A DNA stretch of 64,000 bases from Chishuiella changwenlii (GTDB lineage Bacteria; Bacteroidota; Bacteroidia; Flavobacteriales; Weeksellaceae): NCBI RefSeq assembly GCF_900142565.1, contig NZ_FRBH01000011.1:1-64000 (forward strand), written 5' to 3'. The translations under genes were made by a program, and so were the position numbers. The notes below the pieces were generated by a model, which ran no database searches, was not told the origin of the DNA, and was given only the letters and a program-made list of their open reading frames with translations. This document shows positions 31,972 through 41,407 of this stretch, one piece after another; position 1 is the stretch's first letter; each line of letters opens with the position of its first letter.

Positions 31972-33294
31972 TTATCTTATATCATTAGAAGATATTGTAT
32001 TTATAAAATCTCTTAAAAGACTAAAGACTTTAGACGAGTAGTCTAAATTAAGATTATTTCTTGTATCGTCTGGTTCATGATAAAAACCTTTTCCTCCTAA
32101 AGTATATATAAAAAAAGATGGAACTCCTTTTAAATAAAAAGGACAATGATCGGAATTACACGACTCTCCTCTAATTTTAACTTCCGCTAAATAGTTCTTA
32201 TTAGCATTTATAGCTGTCAATTTATCAAATTCTTTTTTAAAAACTTTTCCATTAACAACTTGAATCCCTTTTTCTCCTGCTCCCATGATATCTAAATTTA
32301 CTAAGAATTTAATTTTAGATAATTCAAACAATGGATTCTTCACAAAATAATCTGCACCCAAAAGACCTGCCTCTTCCCCTGCAAAAGCAATAAATACAGT
32401 TTTATATTGAGGTCGATGTTTGGAATAGTATTTTGCAAAAGCCAACATCATTGCTACACCACTTGCATTATCACTCGCTCCAGGAAAAACCGTTTCTCCC
32501 ACTTTTCCTAAATGATCATAATGCGCAGTAATAACAACAATACTATCATTATTTTTTCCGTCTACATACCCAATAAGGTTCTTAGCTTCAAAATTTTCAA
32601 TAAATTCACTCTTTATCATAAATGAATTAATTTTTAATTGATCAGAATAAAACTTATCTGATATAATAAACTCTGAAGTATTAGCTTGTCGTTGACTTAG
32701 ACTAGATGTCAATTTCTCTTTTGTGAATCTAAAAATACCTCTATTTATATTTTGTTCTCTTTCATAAATACTAGACCATTGTTTATAATATTGTTTAATA
32801 GAATCTACAGTATTTTCTAAAGGAGGTAGAATAATATTTTTTTCAAAATTAAGTTGATGATCGTTTACAATAAAATCTCTTGTTTTATTTTTAGATTGAA
32901 AAGATTCTGTATAAGCAGTAGTATCAAAAAAAGAATAGTCCAAACCAACATCTGAAACCGATTGCGCATTCGGTTTAACAATATAATCAATTCCATATTT
33001 TAATTCTAGTCCATTTATTTTTAATTCAGCATTTTGAATAACATTAATTGGATAAGTAAATTTCTGTTCATAATCGGTAGAAAAAGATTGTAGTTTATTT
33101 TTCTTGAATTCTTTTTGCAAATACAAGGCAGATTTACTCATTCCATTGTCAACATATCCTCTACCAGCATAGTAATCAGAAGTTAATGAGTTTATTATTC
33201 TTTCAAAATACTTTTGTTTAAACTTCTGTGCTTTTACAACAAATAAACAGCTACTAAAAATTACTAAAAAGGATAATAATTTTACCTTCAACAT
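31972..33294 (-). CDS. M28 family metallopeptidase
   Basis: This 440-residue secreted protein has a signal peptide (cleaved after about residue 22). The M28 zinc ligands are visible in order: HYDHLG (His, Asp), ASDNASGVA (bridging Asp), FAGEEAGLLGA (catalytic Glu pair), NLDIMG (Asp) and FYHEPDDT (His). It is probably a periplasmic or outer-membrane aminopeptidase. The N-terminal 150 residues contain a PA-like insert region. There is no T9SS sorting tail. It is transcribed alone. Confidence 0.92.
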   Translation of the reverse strand: MLKVKLLSFLVIFSSCLFVVKAQKFKQKYFERIINSLTSDYYAGRGYVDNGMSKSALYLQKEFKKNKLQSFSTDYEQKFTYPINVIQNAELKINGLELKYGIDYIVKPNAQSVSDVGLDYSFFDTTAYTESFQSKNKTRDFIVNDHQLNFEKNIILPPLENTVDSIKQYYKQWSSIYEREQNINRGIFRFTKEKLTSSLSQRQANTSEFIISDKFYSDQLKINSFMIKSEFIENFEAKNLIGYVDGKNNDSIVVITAHYDHLGKVGETVFPGASDNASGVAMMLAFAKYYSKHRPQYKTVFIAFAGEEAGLLGADYFVKNPLFELSKIKFLVNLDIMGAGEKGIQVVNGKVFKKEFDKLTAINANKNYLAEVKIRGESCNSDHCPFYLKGVPSFFIYTLGGKGFYHEPDDTRNNLNLDYSSKVFSLLRDFINTISSNDIR

Positions 33295-33481
33295 TTTTGA
33301 ATCGTTTTAGTTTTTAAAAATCATCATTTCAAATATAATTATCATTTTATTAATAAAAACTATATTTCATAATAAAATATCTAAAATAAGCCCCTAACCA
33401 TTGAATATTAATAGAAATTAATTCCGGAATAAAATTCCTATCTTGCAGTAAGTCATTAATAAAAAACAAATCACAAAATAA

Positions 33482-34660
33482 ATGAAAGAAGTAGTTATCG
33501 TTTCGGCTGTACGCACAGCAATGGGATCATTTTTGGGTAGTTTATCTACTATACCAGCAACTGATTTAGGTGCTACAGCGATAAAAGGAGCTTTGGAAAA
33601 AATTAACCTAGATGGATCTTTAGTAGATGAGGTTTATATGGGAAATGTTTTACAAGCCGGAGAAGGACAAGCTCCAGCTAAACAAGCTATGTTAAAAGCT
33701 GGTTTACCACAAACTATTCCTGCAACAACAGTAAACAAAGTATGTGCTTCTGGTATGAAGGCTGTTATGTTTGCAACACAAGCTATCCGCCTAGGCGATG
33801 CTGAAGTTGTAATAGCAGGTGGAATGGAAAATATGTCAATGGTTCCTTTTTATTCTCCAAATGCAAGAACAGGAAATAAATATGGAAACACAGTATTACT
33901 AGATGGAATTGTAAATGATGGTTTACAAGATTATTATAGTAAAGAAATGATGGGAACATTTGGTGATAGTTGTGCAACAGAATTCAATATATCTCGTGAA
34001 GAACAAGATGAATTCGCAATTAATTCTTATAAAAAATCTGCTGCTGCTTGGCAAGCTGGAAAATTTAATAATGAAGTTGTTCCTGTTGAAATTCCTCAAA
34101 GAAAAGGTGATCCAGTTATCTTTAAAGAAGACGAAGAATATAAAAATGTAAGCTTTGATAAAGTTCCTACTTTAAGAGCTGTTTTTACAAAAGATGGTAC
34201 TGTAACAGCTGCAAATGCTTCTACAATAAATGATGGTGCTTCTGCATTAGTTTTAATGTCATTAGATAAAGCAAATGAATTAGGATTAAAACCTTTAGCT
34301 AAAATTACAGCGTATGCGGATGCTTCACAAGAGCCTTCTAAATTTACAACGACACCATCTAAAGCTGTTGAAAAATTATTAAAGAAAGCAAATAAAACGA
34401 CTGCTGATGTTGATTTTTGGGAATTTAACGAAGCATTCTCTGTTGTTGGAATTGCTAATACAAAATTATTAAACTTAAATCCAGAGAAAGTTAATGTAAA
34501 TGGTGGAGCCGTTTCTATTGGACATCCACTAGGAAATTCTGGATCTAGAATTTTAGTAACATTACTTAATGTTTTAGAGCAAAACAATGGTAAAATTGGT
34601 TGTGCTGCTATATGTAATGGTGGTGGTGGAGCATCTGCAATGTTAATTGAGAAATTATAA
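33482..34660 (+). CDS. Acetyl-CoA C-acetyltransferase (thiolase)
   Basis: This 392-residue thiolase II has all catalytic residues present: Cys88 in NKVCASGMK, His348 in GHPLGNSG and Cys378 in CNGGGGAS. It condenses two acetyl-CoA to acetoacetyl-CoA or runs in reverse. The length is typical. It is a single gene upstream of accA but separated by about 150 bases with a separate promoter, so it is not clearly one operon. Confidence 0.95.
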   Translation: MKEVVIVSAVRTAMGSFLGSLSTIPATDLGATAIKGALEKINLDGSLVDEVYMGNVLQAGEGQAPAKQAMLKAGLPQTIPATTVNKVCASGMKAVMFATQAIRLGDAEVVIAGGMENMSMVPFYSPNARTGNKYGNTVLLDGIVNDGLQDYYSKEMMGTFGDSCATEFNISREEQDEFAINSYKKSAAAWQAGKFNNEVVPVEIPQRKGDPVIFKEDEEYKNVSFDKVPTLRAVFTKDGTVTAANASTINDGASALVLMSLDKANELGLKPLAKITAYADASQEPSKFTTTPSKAVEKLLKKANKTTADVDFWEFNEAFSVVGIANTKLLNLNPEKVNVNGGAVSIGHPLGNSGSRILVTLLNVLEQNNGKIGCAAICNGGGGASAMLIEKL

Positions 34661-34780
34661 GCAGATTAAGTTTAAAAGTAATAAAATCGTAATCCATTAA
34701 ATTACAAATTATTATTTAATTAATTTTAAAAAAATAGCAAAACATTCTACAAATATAATTATCGGCTAAAAAACCTTTTT

Positions 34781-34788
34781 TATATTTG
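34781..34788 (+). promoter_or_regulatory. -7 element of accA
   Basis: TATATTTG matches TAnnTTTG. Transcription would begin near 34793, which supports the ATG at 34812 as the true accA start. Confidence 0.5.
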
Positions 34789-34811
34789 TAGGATTGAACA
34801 AACACTTTTGT

Positions 34812-35765
34812 ATGGAATATTTAGAATTTGAGCAACCTATCAAGGATTTAGAAGAACAGTTACAAAGCTGTCAAATCGTTGGAGAAGGTAGCGGAGTGAA
34901 TATCAAACAAGCTTGCGTTGAAATTGAAATTGCAATAGAAAATAAAAAGAAGGAAATCTATGGAAAATTAACTCCATGGCAACGTGTACAATTATCTCGT
35001 CACCCTTCTCGTCCTTATACTTTAGATTATGCTTACGCGATAACAGATAATACTTTTATCGAAATTCATGGTGATAGAACTTATGCTGATGATAAAGCAA
35101 TGGTTGGTGGTATGGGAAAAATCAACGGTCAAACTTTTATGATTATTGGTCAACAAAAAGGAAAAAACACAAAAGAAAGACAATATCGTCGTTTCGGAAT
35201 GTCTAATCCAGATGGTTACCGCAAAGCATTACGTTTGATGAAATTAGCAGAAAAATTCAACATTCCTGTACTTACATTAGTTGACACTCCTGGTGCATAT
35301 CCTGGTTTAGAAGCTGAAGAACGTGGACAAGGAGAAGCAATTGCTAAAAACATTTACGAAATGTTGAAATTAACTGTTCCTATCATTACAGTTGTAATTG
35401 GTGAAGGAGCTTCTGGTGGAGCTTTAGGAATTGGTGTTGGAAACAAAGTATTCATGTTAGAAAATACTTGGTATTCTGTAATTTCTCCAGAAAACTGTTC
35501 TACAATTTTATGGAGAAGCTGGGATTATAAAGAACAAGCTGCATCTCAAATGAAATTAACTGGTCCTGATATGTTAGAATTAGGATTAATTGAAGACATT
35601 ATCCAAGAACCTCTTGGTGGAGCTCATTATAAACCTGAAGTAGCTTACACAAATTTGAAAAATAAAGTGTTAGAAACTTACAATGAATTAAAACAATTAT
35701 CTGCTCAAGAATTACAAACACAACGACAAGATCGTTTTATAAAATTCGGAGAGTTTTCAGGATAA
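34812..35765 (+). CDS. accA: Acetyl-CoA carboxylase carboxyltransferase alpha
   Basis: The protein has 317 residues from the ATG at 34812; an in-frame TTG at 34794 would sit at the predicted transcription start and is rejected. It has the family N terminus [17 protein letters not shown] and the carboxyltransferase core with [33 protein letters not shown] and [14 protein letters not shown]. It pairs with AccD to transfer carboxyl from biotin to acetyl-CoA, committing to fatty acid synthesis. accD is not in this window. A terminator follows. Confidence 0.96.
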   Translation: MEYLEFEQPIKDLEEQLQSCQIVGEGSGVNIKQACVEIEIAIENKKKEIYGKLTPWQRVQLSRHPSRPYTLDYAYAITDNTFIEIHGDRTYADDKAMVGGMGKINGQTFMIIGQQKGKNTKERQYRRFGMSNPDGYRKALRLMKLAEKFNIPVLTLVDTPGAYPGLEAEERGQGEAIAKNIYEMLKLTVPIITVVIGEGASGGALGIGVGNKVFMLENTWYSVISPENCSTILWRSWDYKEQAASQMKLTGPDMLELGLIEDIIQEPLGGAHYKPEVAYTNLKNKVLETYNELKQLSAQELQTQRQDRFIKFGEFSG

Positions 35766-35800
35766 TCGAAATACAATATCAGTTTAATATAAACAAAATT

Positions 35801-35835
35801 ACGAGATATAAAATTAGTTATATCTCGTTTTTTTA
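35801..35835 (+). terminator. Terminator of accA
   Basis: ACGAGATATAA (35801-35811) and TTATATCTCGT (35818-35828) are followed by seven T. It abuts the dnaB promoter. Confidence 0.85.
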
Positions 35836-35837
35836 TG

Positions 35838-35845
35838 TAATTTTG
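35838..35845 (+). promoter_or_regulatory. -7 element of dnaB
   Basis: TAATTTTG matches TAnnTTTG, nine bases before the ATG at 35854, so the leader would be very short; the -33 region falls within the accA terminator. Confidence 0.45.
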
Positions 35846-35853
35846 AACCTCTT

Positions 35854-37416
35854 ATGGAACAAGCAAATTACAATCCAGAAAATTCAGCTAACAAGCACGG
35901 TATCATAGGTTTAGAGAAAGGAAAACTTCCTCCACAAGCCGTTGATTTAGAGCAAGCTGTACTTGGTGCGATGATGATTGACAAAAAGGGTTTAGATGAA
36001 GTAATTGACATCTTAACTCCTCAAGTTTTTTATCGTCCAGAGCACCAAGCGATTTATGCTGTCATCCAAAAACTATTTAACGATTCAGAACCAATTGATT
36101 TACTAACGGTTTCTAATGAATTAAAAAGTGATGGGAAGTTAGATCGTGTTGGAGGTGATTATTACTTGATCCAATTAACTCAAAAAGTTTCCTCTTCTGC
36201 TCATATTGAATATTATGCGCGTGTAATACAAGAAAAATATATTTTACGTCGATTAATCGAAATTTCGAACCAAGTTATCGAAAAATCATACGATGATACA
36301 GCCGATGTTTTTGATTTATTAGATTATTCAGAAAGTAAATTATTCGAAATTACAGAAGGAGGTATAAAACGTAGTTATTCTGAAGCAAAAGATTTAGTTA
36401 CAGAAGCTATTGATAAGATTAAAGCTCAATCTACAAAAGAAGGAATGTCTGGACTTTCGTCTGGATTTACCGAAATTGATAAAATTACTTCTGGTTGGCA
36501 AGAGTCCGATTTAATTATCTTAGCAGCACGTCCTGGTATGGGAAAAACAGCTTTTATTCTTTCTATGGCAAAGAATATGACGGTTAATAAAAATATTCCT
36601 GTTGCTGTTTTCTCATTAGAGATGTCTTCTGTACAGTTAATTACACGTATGATTTCGGGTGAAACTGGAATTTCGGGTGAAAAATTACGTAAAGCTAAAT
36701 TAGCCGATCACGAATGGAAGCAATTGTATACAAAAGTAAAAGGATTAGAAAATGCTCCTCTTTACATTGATGATACGCCTGCCCTATCTATTTTTGATTT
36801 AAGAGCTAAAGCTCGTCGTTTAGTTTCTCAGCATGGTGTAAAAATGATTTTAATTGACTATTTGCAATTAATGACTGCTGGTGGAAAAGCAAATGGAAAC
36901 CGTGAGCAAGAAATCTCTATGATTTCGCGTTCCTTAAAAGCAATTGCAAAAGAATTAAGTATTCCTGTTATTGCCTTATCTCAGTTATCTCGTTCTGTAG
37001 AAACACGTGGAGGAAGTAAACGTCCTTTACTTTCCGATTTACGTGAATCTGGAGCGATTGAGCAGGATGCCGATATTGTATCGTTTATTTATCGACCAGA
37101 ATATTATAAGTTAGAATATTGGGACGATGAAAGTGAACCATGTGCAGGGCAAGCAGAATTTATTATTGCAAAACACCGTAATGGTGCTTTAGAAAATGTT
37201 CGTTTACGCTTTATTAATGAGCAAGCTAAATTTACCGATTTAGAAACTTCTTATGGTAGTGATTTCGAAATTCAGAGTTCTATGAATGATGGACAATCTC
37301 AGGAAATGGGAAGCTCTATGAATTTAGAAGCAATTAATCCTGCTGATGCTTTTGGAGATTTCGGTAGCGAGTTTACAAGTTCTATGAACAATGATGACGA
37401 TAGTCTACCTTTCTAA
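35854..37416 (+). CDS. dnaB: Replicative DNA helicase DnaB
   Basis: This 520-residue hexameric helicase has an N-terminal helical domain (PPQAVDLEQAVLGAMM) and a RecA-like domain with Walker A ARPGMGKTA near 227-235, the Walker B segment MILIDYLQLM near 330, and LSQLSRSVE and RESGAIEQDAD motifs. It is slightly longer than usual because of a Ser/Met/Asn-rich, acidic C-terminal tail (about residues 465-520). There is no intein. It is transcribed as a single gene. Confidence 0.96.
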   Translation: MEQANYNPENSANKHGIIGLEKGKLPPQAVDLEQAVLGAMMIDKKGLDEVIDILTPQVFYRPEHQAIYAVIQKLFNDSEPIDLLTVSNELKSDGKLDRVGGDYYLIQLTQKVSSSAHIEYYARVIQEKYILRRLIEISNQVIEKSYDDTADVFDLLDYSESKLFEITEGGIKRSYSEAKDLVTEAIDKIKAQSTKEGMSGLSSGFTEIDKITSGWQESDLIILAARPGMGKTAFILSMAKNMTVNKNIPVAVFSLEMSSVQLITRMISGETGISGEKLRKAKLADHEWKQLYTKVKGLENAPLYIDDTPALSIFDLRAKARRLVSQHGVKMILIDYLQLMTAGGKANGNREQEISMISRSLKAIAKELSIPVIALSQLSRSVETRGGSKRPLLSDLRESGAIEQDADIVSFIYRPEYYKLEYWDDESEPCAGQAEFIIAKHRNGALENVRLRFINEQAKFTDLETSYGSDFEIQSSMNDGQSQEMGSSMNLEAINPADAFGDFGSEFTSSMNNDDDSLPF

Positions 37417-37726
37417 AAAGTTATAAGACGTAGGATTATAAGGATTAAGCATTTAACTTGTGTTTAAGTTTTTAGGTTAATTCTTCATGCTTTTTCTTTT
37501 CAGTTAAAAACAGATACTAATCTCTAATTGACAGAACAACTAAAAAACTTTATCACTTAAACACATTACCACTTAATAACAATCCTTGTGTCTTAGGTCA
37601 TAAAATCTTATCCCTCACATCTAAAAAACTAAATAATATCATCTCAATTATCAGTTTTTTTTATGCTAAATACTTTTTTAGGAACAAGAATTGCTTCAAA
37701 TTTGTATACACAAACAAAAGAGTAAA
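37417..37726. other. Gene-free low-complexity region
   Basis: About 310 bases of AT-rich DNA with taac/ctta words and no ORF. 37590-37625 resembles the cttaagtctta-type low-complexity DNA near 19330 and 26100. The end should hold the promoter of the dehydrogenase gene (CAAATTTG at about 37697-37704). Confidence 0.45.
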
Positions 37727-39100
37727 ATGGCAAGTTCAATCAGAACATTAAATCCTGCTACAGGAAAAATAGAAAAAGAGTTTGACGCTTACTCAAGCGA
37801 ACAAATCAATCAATATATAGACGACGCAAACGAATTATATAAAACTTGGCGTTTCGAATCTTTCGAAGAACGTAAAGCAATTATGAAACGTGTTGCTGAT
37901 GAAATGCGTAAACAAAAACCTCGTTTAGCAGCATTAATCACTACAGAGATGGGAAAACCATTAAAAGAAAGTGAAATAGAAATAGACTACAGTGCTAACA
38001 TTATAGAGTACTATGCAGATAATGCTGAAAAATTCTTAGCAAATACACCTTTAGAAACAGAGAAAGGAACAGCTTATATTGTTTCTGAGCCTATAGGAGT
38101 TTTATTAGGCGTTATGCCTTGGAATTTTCCTTTTTCTCAGATAGCGCGTTTTGCGGGACCACATATTATGGCAGGTAACACAGTTGTATTAAAAACAGCT
38201 TCTAACATTCCACAATGTGGAATTGCTTTTGAAGAAATGTTTACTGCTGCAGGAGCTCCTAAAGGTTTATATAAAAACCTTTTAATGTCTGGAAAAGATA
38301 CGGATAAAATTATTGAGAATCCTAAAATTGTAGGTGTTTCATTAACTGGTTCAGAAGCTGCTGGTGCACAAGTTGCAAGCATTGCAGGTAAACATGTTAA
38401 ACCGTCTGTTTTAGAATTGGGAGGATCTGATCCTATGATTGTTTTAGATGATGCTGATATTGAAAAAGTAATGAGCGGAACAATTAACGGACGATTACGT
38501 AATGCTGGACAAGCTTGTACTTCTTCTAAGAGAATAATTGTACAAGAAGGAATTTACGATGAGTATTTAAAAAAGATTACAGATCATGTGAACAAAATGG
38601 TTGTAGGAGATCCTACACAACCAGAAACTGAAATGGGACCTGTTAGCTCTGAAAATGCTTTAGAAGGATTATTAGAACAAATTAGTGATTCAAGTAAAAA
38701 AGGTGCTACAGTTGTAACTGGAGGTAAGCGTTTAGAGAAAGATGGTTTCTTTTTAGCGCCAACTATTTTAACTGATTTAAAACCTGGAATGAAAGGTTAT
38801 GATGAAGAAATTTTTGGTCCAGTTGTTTGTATTTGGAAAGTGAAAGATATTGAAGAAGCTTTACAAATTGCCAACGATACGCCTTATGGTTTAGGTGCTT
38901 CTATTTATACAGAGAATGTTGCAAATGCAGAAAAAATTGCTAGAAGAATAGATTCTGGAATGGTTTACGTTAATAAACAAGTTTCATCTAGTCCAGAATT
39001 ACCATTTGGAGGAGTGAAACACTCTGGATATGGACGCGAACTTTCTAAAGCTGGAATTTTAGAATTTGTAAATAAAAAATTAATTATGATTGCGAAGTAA
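37727..39100 (+). CDS. gabD: NAD(P)-dependent succinate-semialdehyde dehydrogenase
   Basis: The protein has 457 residues from the ATG at 37727; an upstream TTG at 37691 would add 12 unconserved residues. It is an aldehyde dehydrogenase fold with PWNFPFSQ, the catalytic Glu in LELGGSDPMIV, the catalytic Cys in NAGQACTSSKR and PFGGVKHSGYGRE near the C terminus. Family features fit succinate-semialdehyde dehydrogenase, but the exact aldehyde is inferred. A single gene with a terminator. Confidence 0.9.
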   Translation: MASSIRTLNPATGKIEKEFDAYSSEQINQYIDDANELYKTWRFESFEERKAIMKRVADEMRKQKPRLAALITTEMGKPLKESEIEIDYSANIIEYYADNAEKFLANTPLETEKGTAYIVSEPIGVLLGVMPWNFPFSQIARFAGPHIMAGNTVVLKTASNIPQCGIAFEEMFTAAGAPKGLYKNLLMSGKDTDKIIENPKIVGVSLTGSEAAGAQVASIAGKHVKPSVLELGGSDPMIVLDDADIEKVMSGTINGRLRNAGQACTSSKRIIVQEGIYDEYLKKITDHVNKMVVGDPTQPETEMGPVSSENALEGLLEQISDSSKKGATVVTGGKRLEKDGFFLAPTILTDLKPGMKGYDEEIFGPVVCIWKVKDIEEALQIANDTPYGLGASIYTENVANAEKIARRIDSGMVYVNKQVSSSPELPFGGVKHSGYGRELSKAGILEFVNKKLIMIAK

Positions 39101-39126
39101 TTCGTTATTATAATTCTAGATATAAA

Positions 39127-39163
39127 AAAAGGCTATTTCATTTAGATGAAATAGCTTTTTTTA
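39127..39163 (+). terminator. Terminator of the dehydrogenase gene
   Basis: GGCTATTTCAT and ATGAAATAGCT form a stem with A and T runs on either side. Confidence 0.82.
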
Positions 39164-39283
39164 TGAGTTGTGAGAAATTTAATCGTAAAAATCTAAAAAA
39201 AAAAATCGACAAGCTCAATTTGACAAGTTTGAAATTTATTGTTGATTTAGAAAAACGAAAAACGAAATTCGAGTTTCGAAGCT

Positions 39284-39326
39284 CGTTAAACGTTAAGCGT
39301 TAAGCGTTAAGCGTTAAGCGTTAAGC
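39284..39326. repeat. Tandem heptamers CGTTAAG
   Basis: One CGTTAAA unit followed by five perfect CGTTAAG units lies between the convergent dehydrogenase and sbcD genes. Just before it (39258-39286) is an imperfect inverted repeat resembling the rnz terminator stem. Confidence 0.92.
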
Positions 39327-39360
39327 AAAATTAACACTCCTTATATCCAAATTAAAACAC

Positions 39361-40563
39361 CTAACCCAAAATCTCTTTCAATAAGTTTTTCAACTCATCA
39401 TTTGGTTCTTGATTTCCGTTTTTAGATTTAAAATAATCAGTAAATAAATCTTGTATATTTTGATCCAAATTAATTGTTTTAGCATGTGCTTCAATCAATT
39501 CGTTATTCTTTACTTTTGGAATAAGATGAATAATTCCATTATGAGATTGATAAAGTAATTTACGTTCGTCAGCTTTCAAGAAGGTTTCACTTTCTATGGT
39601 TAATTCAACTAAAACATCTTGGTTTTCATTTAACCATTGTATTGCATGATCAAAATTATTAAACACTTTTCTAACCAAAGGTTTTCCATTGATTAATTCT
39701 ACTTTTTCGAACTGTGCAGTTTTATTAGGTTCAAGTGTTACAATAGAAACATATTTTGTTTGTCCTGCTTCACTAAAACTATAGCAAATTGGAGAAGAAG
39801 AATAAACGACTGGTTTATCTTCTGTTCCTATATTTCTAAAACCATGAATATGACCTAATGCTGTATATTGTATTTGAGAAGGAATTGCATCTGAAAAAAT
39901 CATATCTGCATTTCCTATTTTAATTGGCTTCTCTCCTTCTGGCTCTTCTATTAGCTCACCTCCTCTTTTATTCATGTATAAATGAGCAGTCAGAATATTT
40001 ACACCGTTATCATCACAAAATTGATCTGCAATATTTTTCCAATTCTTTGCTAAAACTTCATTTAAAGCATCTTCTTTTTGCTCTCCCAAATATTGTTTCA
40101 AACGAATTTCGTTCGCATATGGCGTATGTAAAATTCGAACAGGAAAATCGCACGTTGATAATTGTAATTCGATAAAACCTTCTTCTGAATTAATTACAGA
40201 AAAATGATCTAACTGAAAAGGTGAAATTTTTGCATTAGGATAACCAATAAGAATTATCCCACATTCTCTTGCCAAAGGATCTGGTGCATCTATTAAACTT
40301 GGAGAATCGTGATTTCCAGCTATTGCAACAACTGGACGCTTCCCATTATTAGAAAGACGTTTTAAGGTTTTATAAAACAATTCTACAGCTTCTACAGATG
40401 GGTTAAAATTATCAAACAAGTCTCCAGCAATAATAACCAAATCAACTTGTTCTTTATCTGCAATTTCAATAATCTCGTTCATGACCAAAACTTGTTCATC
40501 AAAACGAGAAAAATTGTCTAAGCGTTTTCCCAAATGCCAATCAGCTGTATGTAGAATTTTCAT
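39361..40563 (-). CDS. sbcD: Exonuclease SbcCD subunit D
   Basis: This 400-residue Mre11-type nuclease shows the metallophosphoesterase motifs in order: HTADWHLG near the N terminus, AGDLFDNFNPS, AGNHDS and the later TAHLYMN and ALGHIH. It cuts hairpin and protein-blocked DNA ends together with SbcC. No sbcC is in the window; the only neighbour on the strand is a 50-residue basic ORF three bases upstream. Confidence 0.95.
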   Translation of the reverse strand: MKILHTADWHLGKRLDNFSRFDEQVLVMNEIIEIADKEQVDLVIIAGDLFDNFNPSVEAVELFYKTLKRLSNNGKRPVVAIAGNHDSPSLIDAPDPLARECGIILIGYPNAKISPFQLDHFSVINSEEGFIELQLSTCDFPVRILHTPYANEIRLKQYLGEQKEDALNEVLAKNWKNIADQFCDDNGVNILTAHLYMNKRGGELIEEPEGEKPIKIGNADMIFSDAIPSQIQYTALGHIHGFRNIGTEDKPVVYSSSPICYSFSEAGQTKYVSIVTLEPNKTAQFEKVELINGKPLVRKVFNNFDHAIQWLNENQDVLVELTIESETFLKADERKLLYQSHNGIIHLIPKVKNNELIEAHAKTINLDQNIQDLFTDYFKSKNGNQEPNDELKNLLKEILG

Positions 40564-40566
40564 GTT

Positions 40567-40719
40567 TTATTCTTCTGTTTTTTTCTCTTTCTCATTCATT
40601 TGCTGAATGATTTCTTTTAAACGCGCTTTTCTTCCAGCTTCATGGTCTTTTTCCTTTTTGCGTTTCTGTGCCTTTTTTGCTTTTACTCTTTTTTTATTTG
40701 CTTCCGTATTTCTACTCAT
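40567..40719 (-). CDS. Small, highly charged basic protein
   Basis: This 50-residue ORF encodes a Lys/Arg/Glu-rich peptide (MSRNTEANKKRVKAKKAQ at the start, EKEKKTEE at the end), likely one long helix. It ends three bases before the sbcD start codon on the same strand, which suggests co-translation. The composition resembles nucleic-acid-binding or ribosome-associated small proteins. It is too short for most gene finders. No family is recognised. Confidence 0.6.
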   Translation of the reverse strand: MSRNTEANKKRVKAKKAQKRKKEKDHEAGRKARLKEIIQQMNEKEKKTEE

Positions 40720-40850
40720 TTTCTATGAATTTAAATCATTCTTTACAAAATTAATCTATTTCTTAAAATTATGTCAATATTTTGCTGTTGTAATTTGAAA
40801 TGTTTAACTTGTATGGAGTTATCGAATTTATTAATTTTAAAACATTTCTA

Positions 40851-40982
40851 ATGGGAAAAGGTGATAAAAAATCGAGAAGAGGAAAAATTGTTAATGGCTC
40901 TTATGGTGTAAAACGTCCACGACACAGGTATTATTATGAAGATGATACAGTGGAAGAAAAAGCAACAAAAAAAGCAAAATAA
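40851..40982 (+). CDS. 30S ribosomal protein bTHX
   Basis: This 43-residue protein starts at the ATG at 40851 with MGKGDKKSRRGK, then GSYGVKRPR, the hallmark of the THX family; a longer frame upstream is not conserved. THX sits at the top of the 30S head. Its C terminus is extended relative to the Thermus protein (YYYEDDTVEEKATKKAK). Confidence 0.9.
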   Translation: MGKGDKKSRRGKIVNGSYGVKRPRHRYYYEDDTVEEKATKKAK

Positions 40983-40991
40983 TAATTTTTT

Positions 40992-41023
40992 AAAGCTGAA
41001 AATCAATTTGATTTTCAGCTTTT
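40992..41023. terminator. Bidirectional terminator after bTHX
   Basis: AAAGCTGAAAATCA and TGATTTTCAGCTTT form a 14-bp stem between convergent genes. Confidence 0.87.
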
Positions 41024-41024
41024 T

Positions 41025-41405
41025 TTATTTATTACACTTTTCTAATTTCTTCCAATCCTTTTTACTTATTTGTAGGTTTTTATTATACATAGGATCAGCC
41101 ATACTTTCTTCGAAAGCTTCTTTAGTATTTAAATCTATTGTAAACCAATTTGCATTATAATCTCTGTCTGGATAATGTTGTACCAATACAAGTTTATAAA
41201 TATCTTTTTCTTCTCCATAAAACTGAATTCCATATCCCGTTCCTCCATTTTCTTTAATTAACCTATCCCAATCTTTGGTTAATTCTTTCACGTGAGGTGT
41301 ATCCGAGAGTATATTTGCTGCTATTAATTCACATTTCTCGTTATTCTGAGCATTTAGAGCAATTAAGCCAAAAAATGTCAATCCAAAAATTAATATTTTT
41401 TTCAT
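41025..41405 (-). CDS. Small secreted protein, unknown
   Basis: This 126-residue protein has a signal peptide (cleaved near LIALNAQ). The mature protein has one Cys near each end (EKCEL and LEKCNK), which could form a disulfide. No family is recognised. It follows another secreted protein gene on the same strand with only two bases between them, so they form an operon. Confidence 0.7.
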   Translation of the reverse strand: MKKILIFGLTFFGLIALNAQNNEKCELIAANILSDTPHVKELTKDWDRLIKENGGTGYGIQFYGEEKDIYKLVLVQHYPDRDYNANWFTIDLNTKEAFEESMADPMYNKNLQISKKDWKKLEKCNK

Positions 41406-41407
41406 GT

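Noticed and set aside
31794-31988. A 64-residue frame in the gap before the M28 peptidase
   Set aside because: It runs through a strong terminator stem and into the opposite-strand gene end, and shows no protein family.
39284-39326. A CRISPR array
   Set aside because: The units are 7 bp and contiguous with no spacers; this is a simple tandem repeat.
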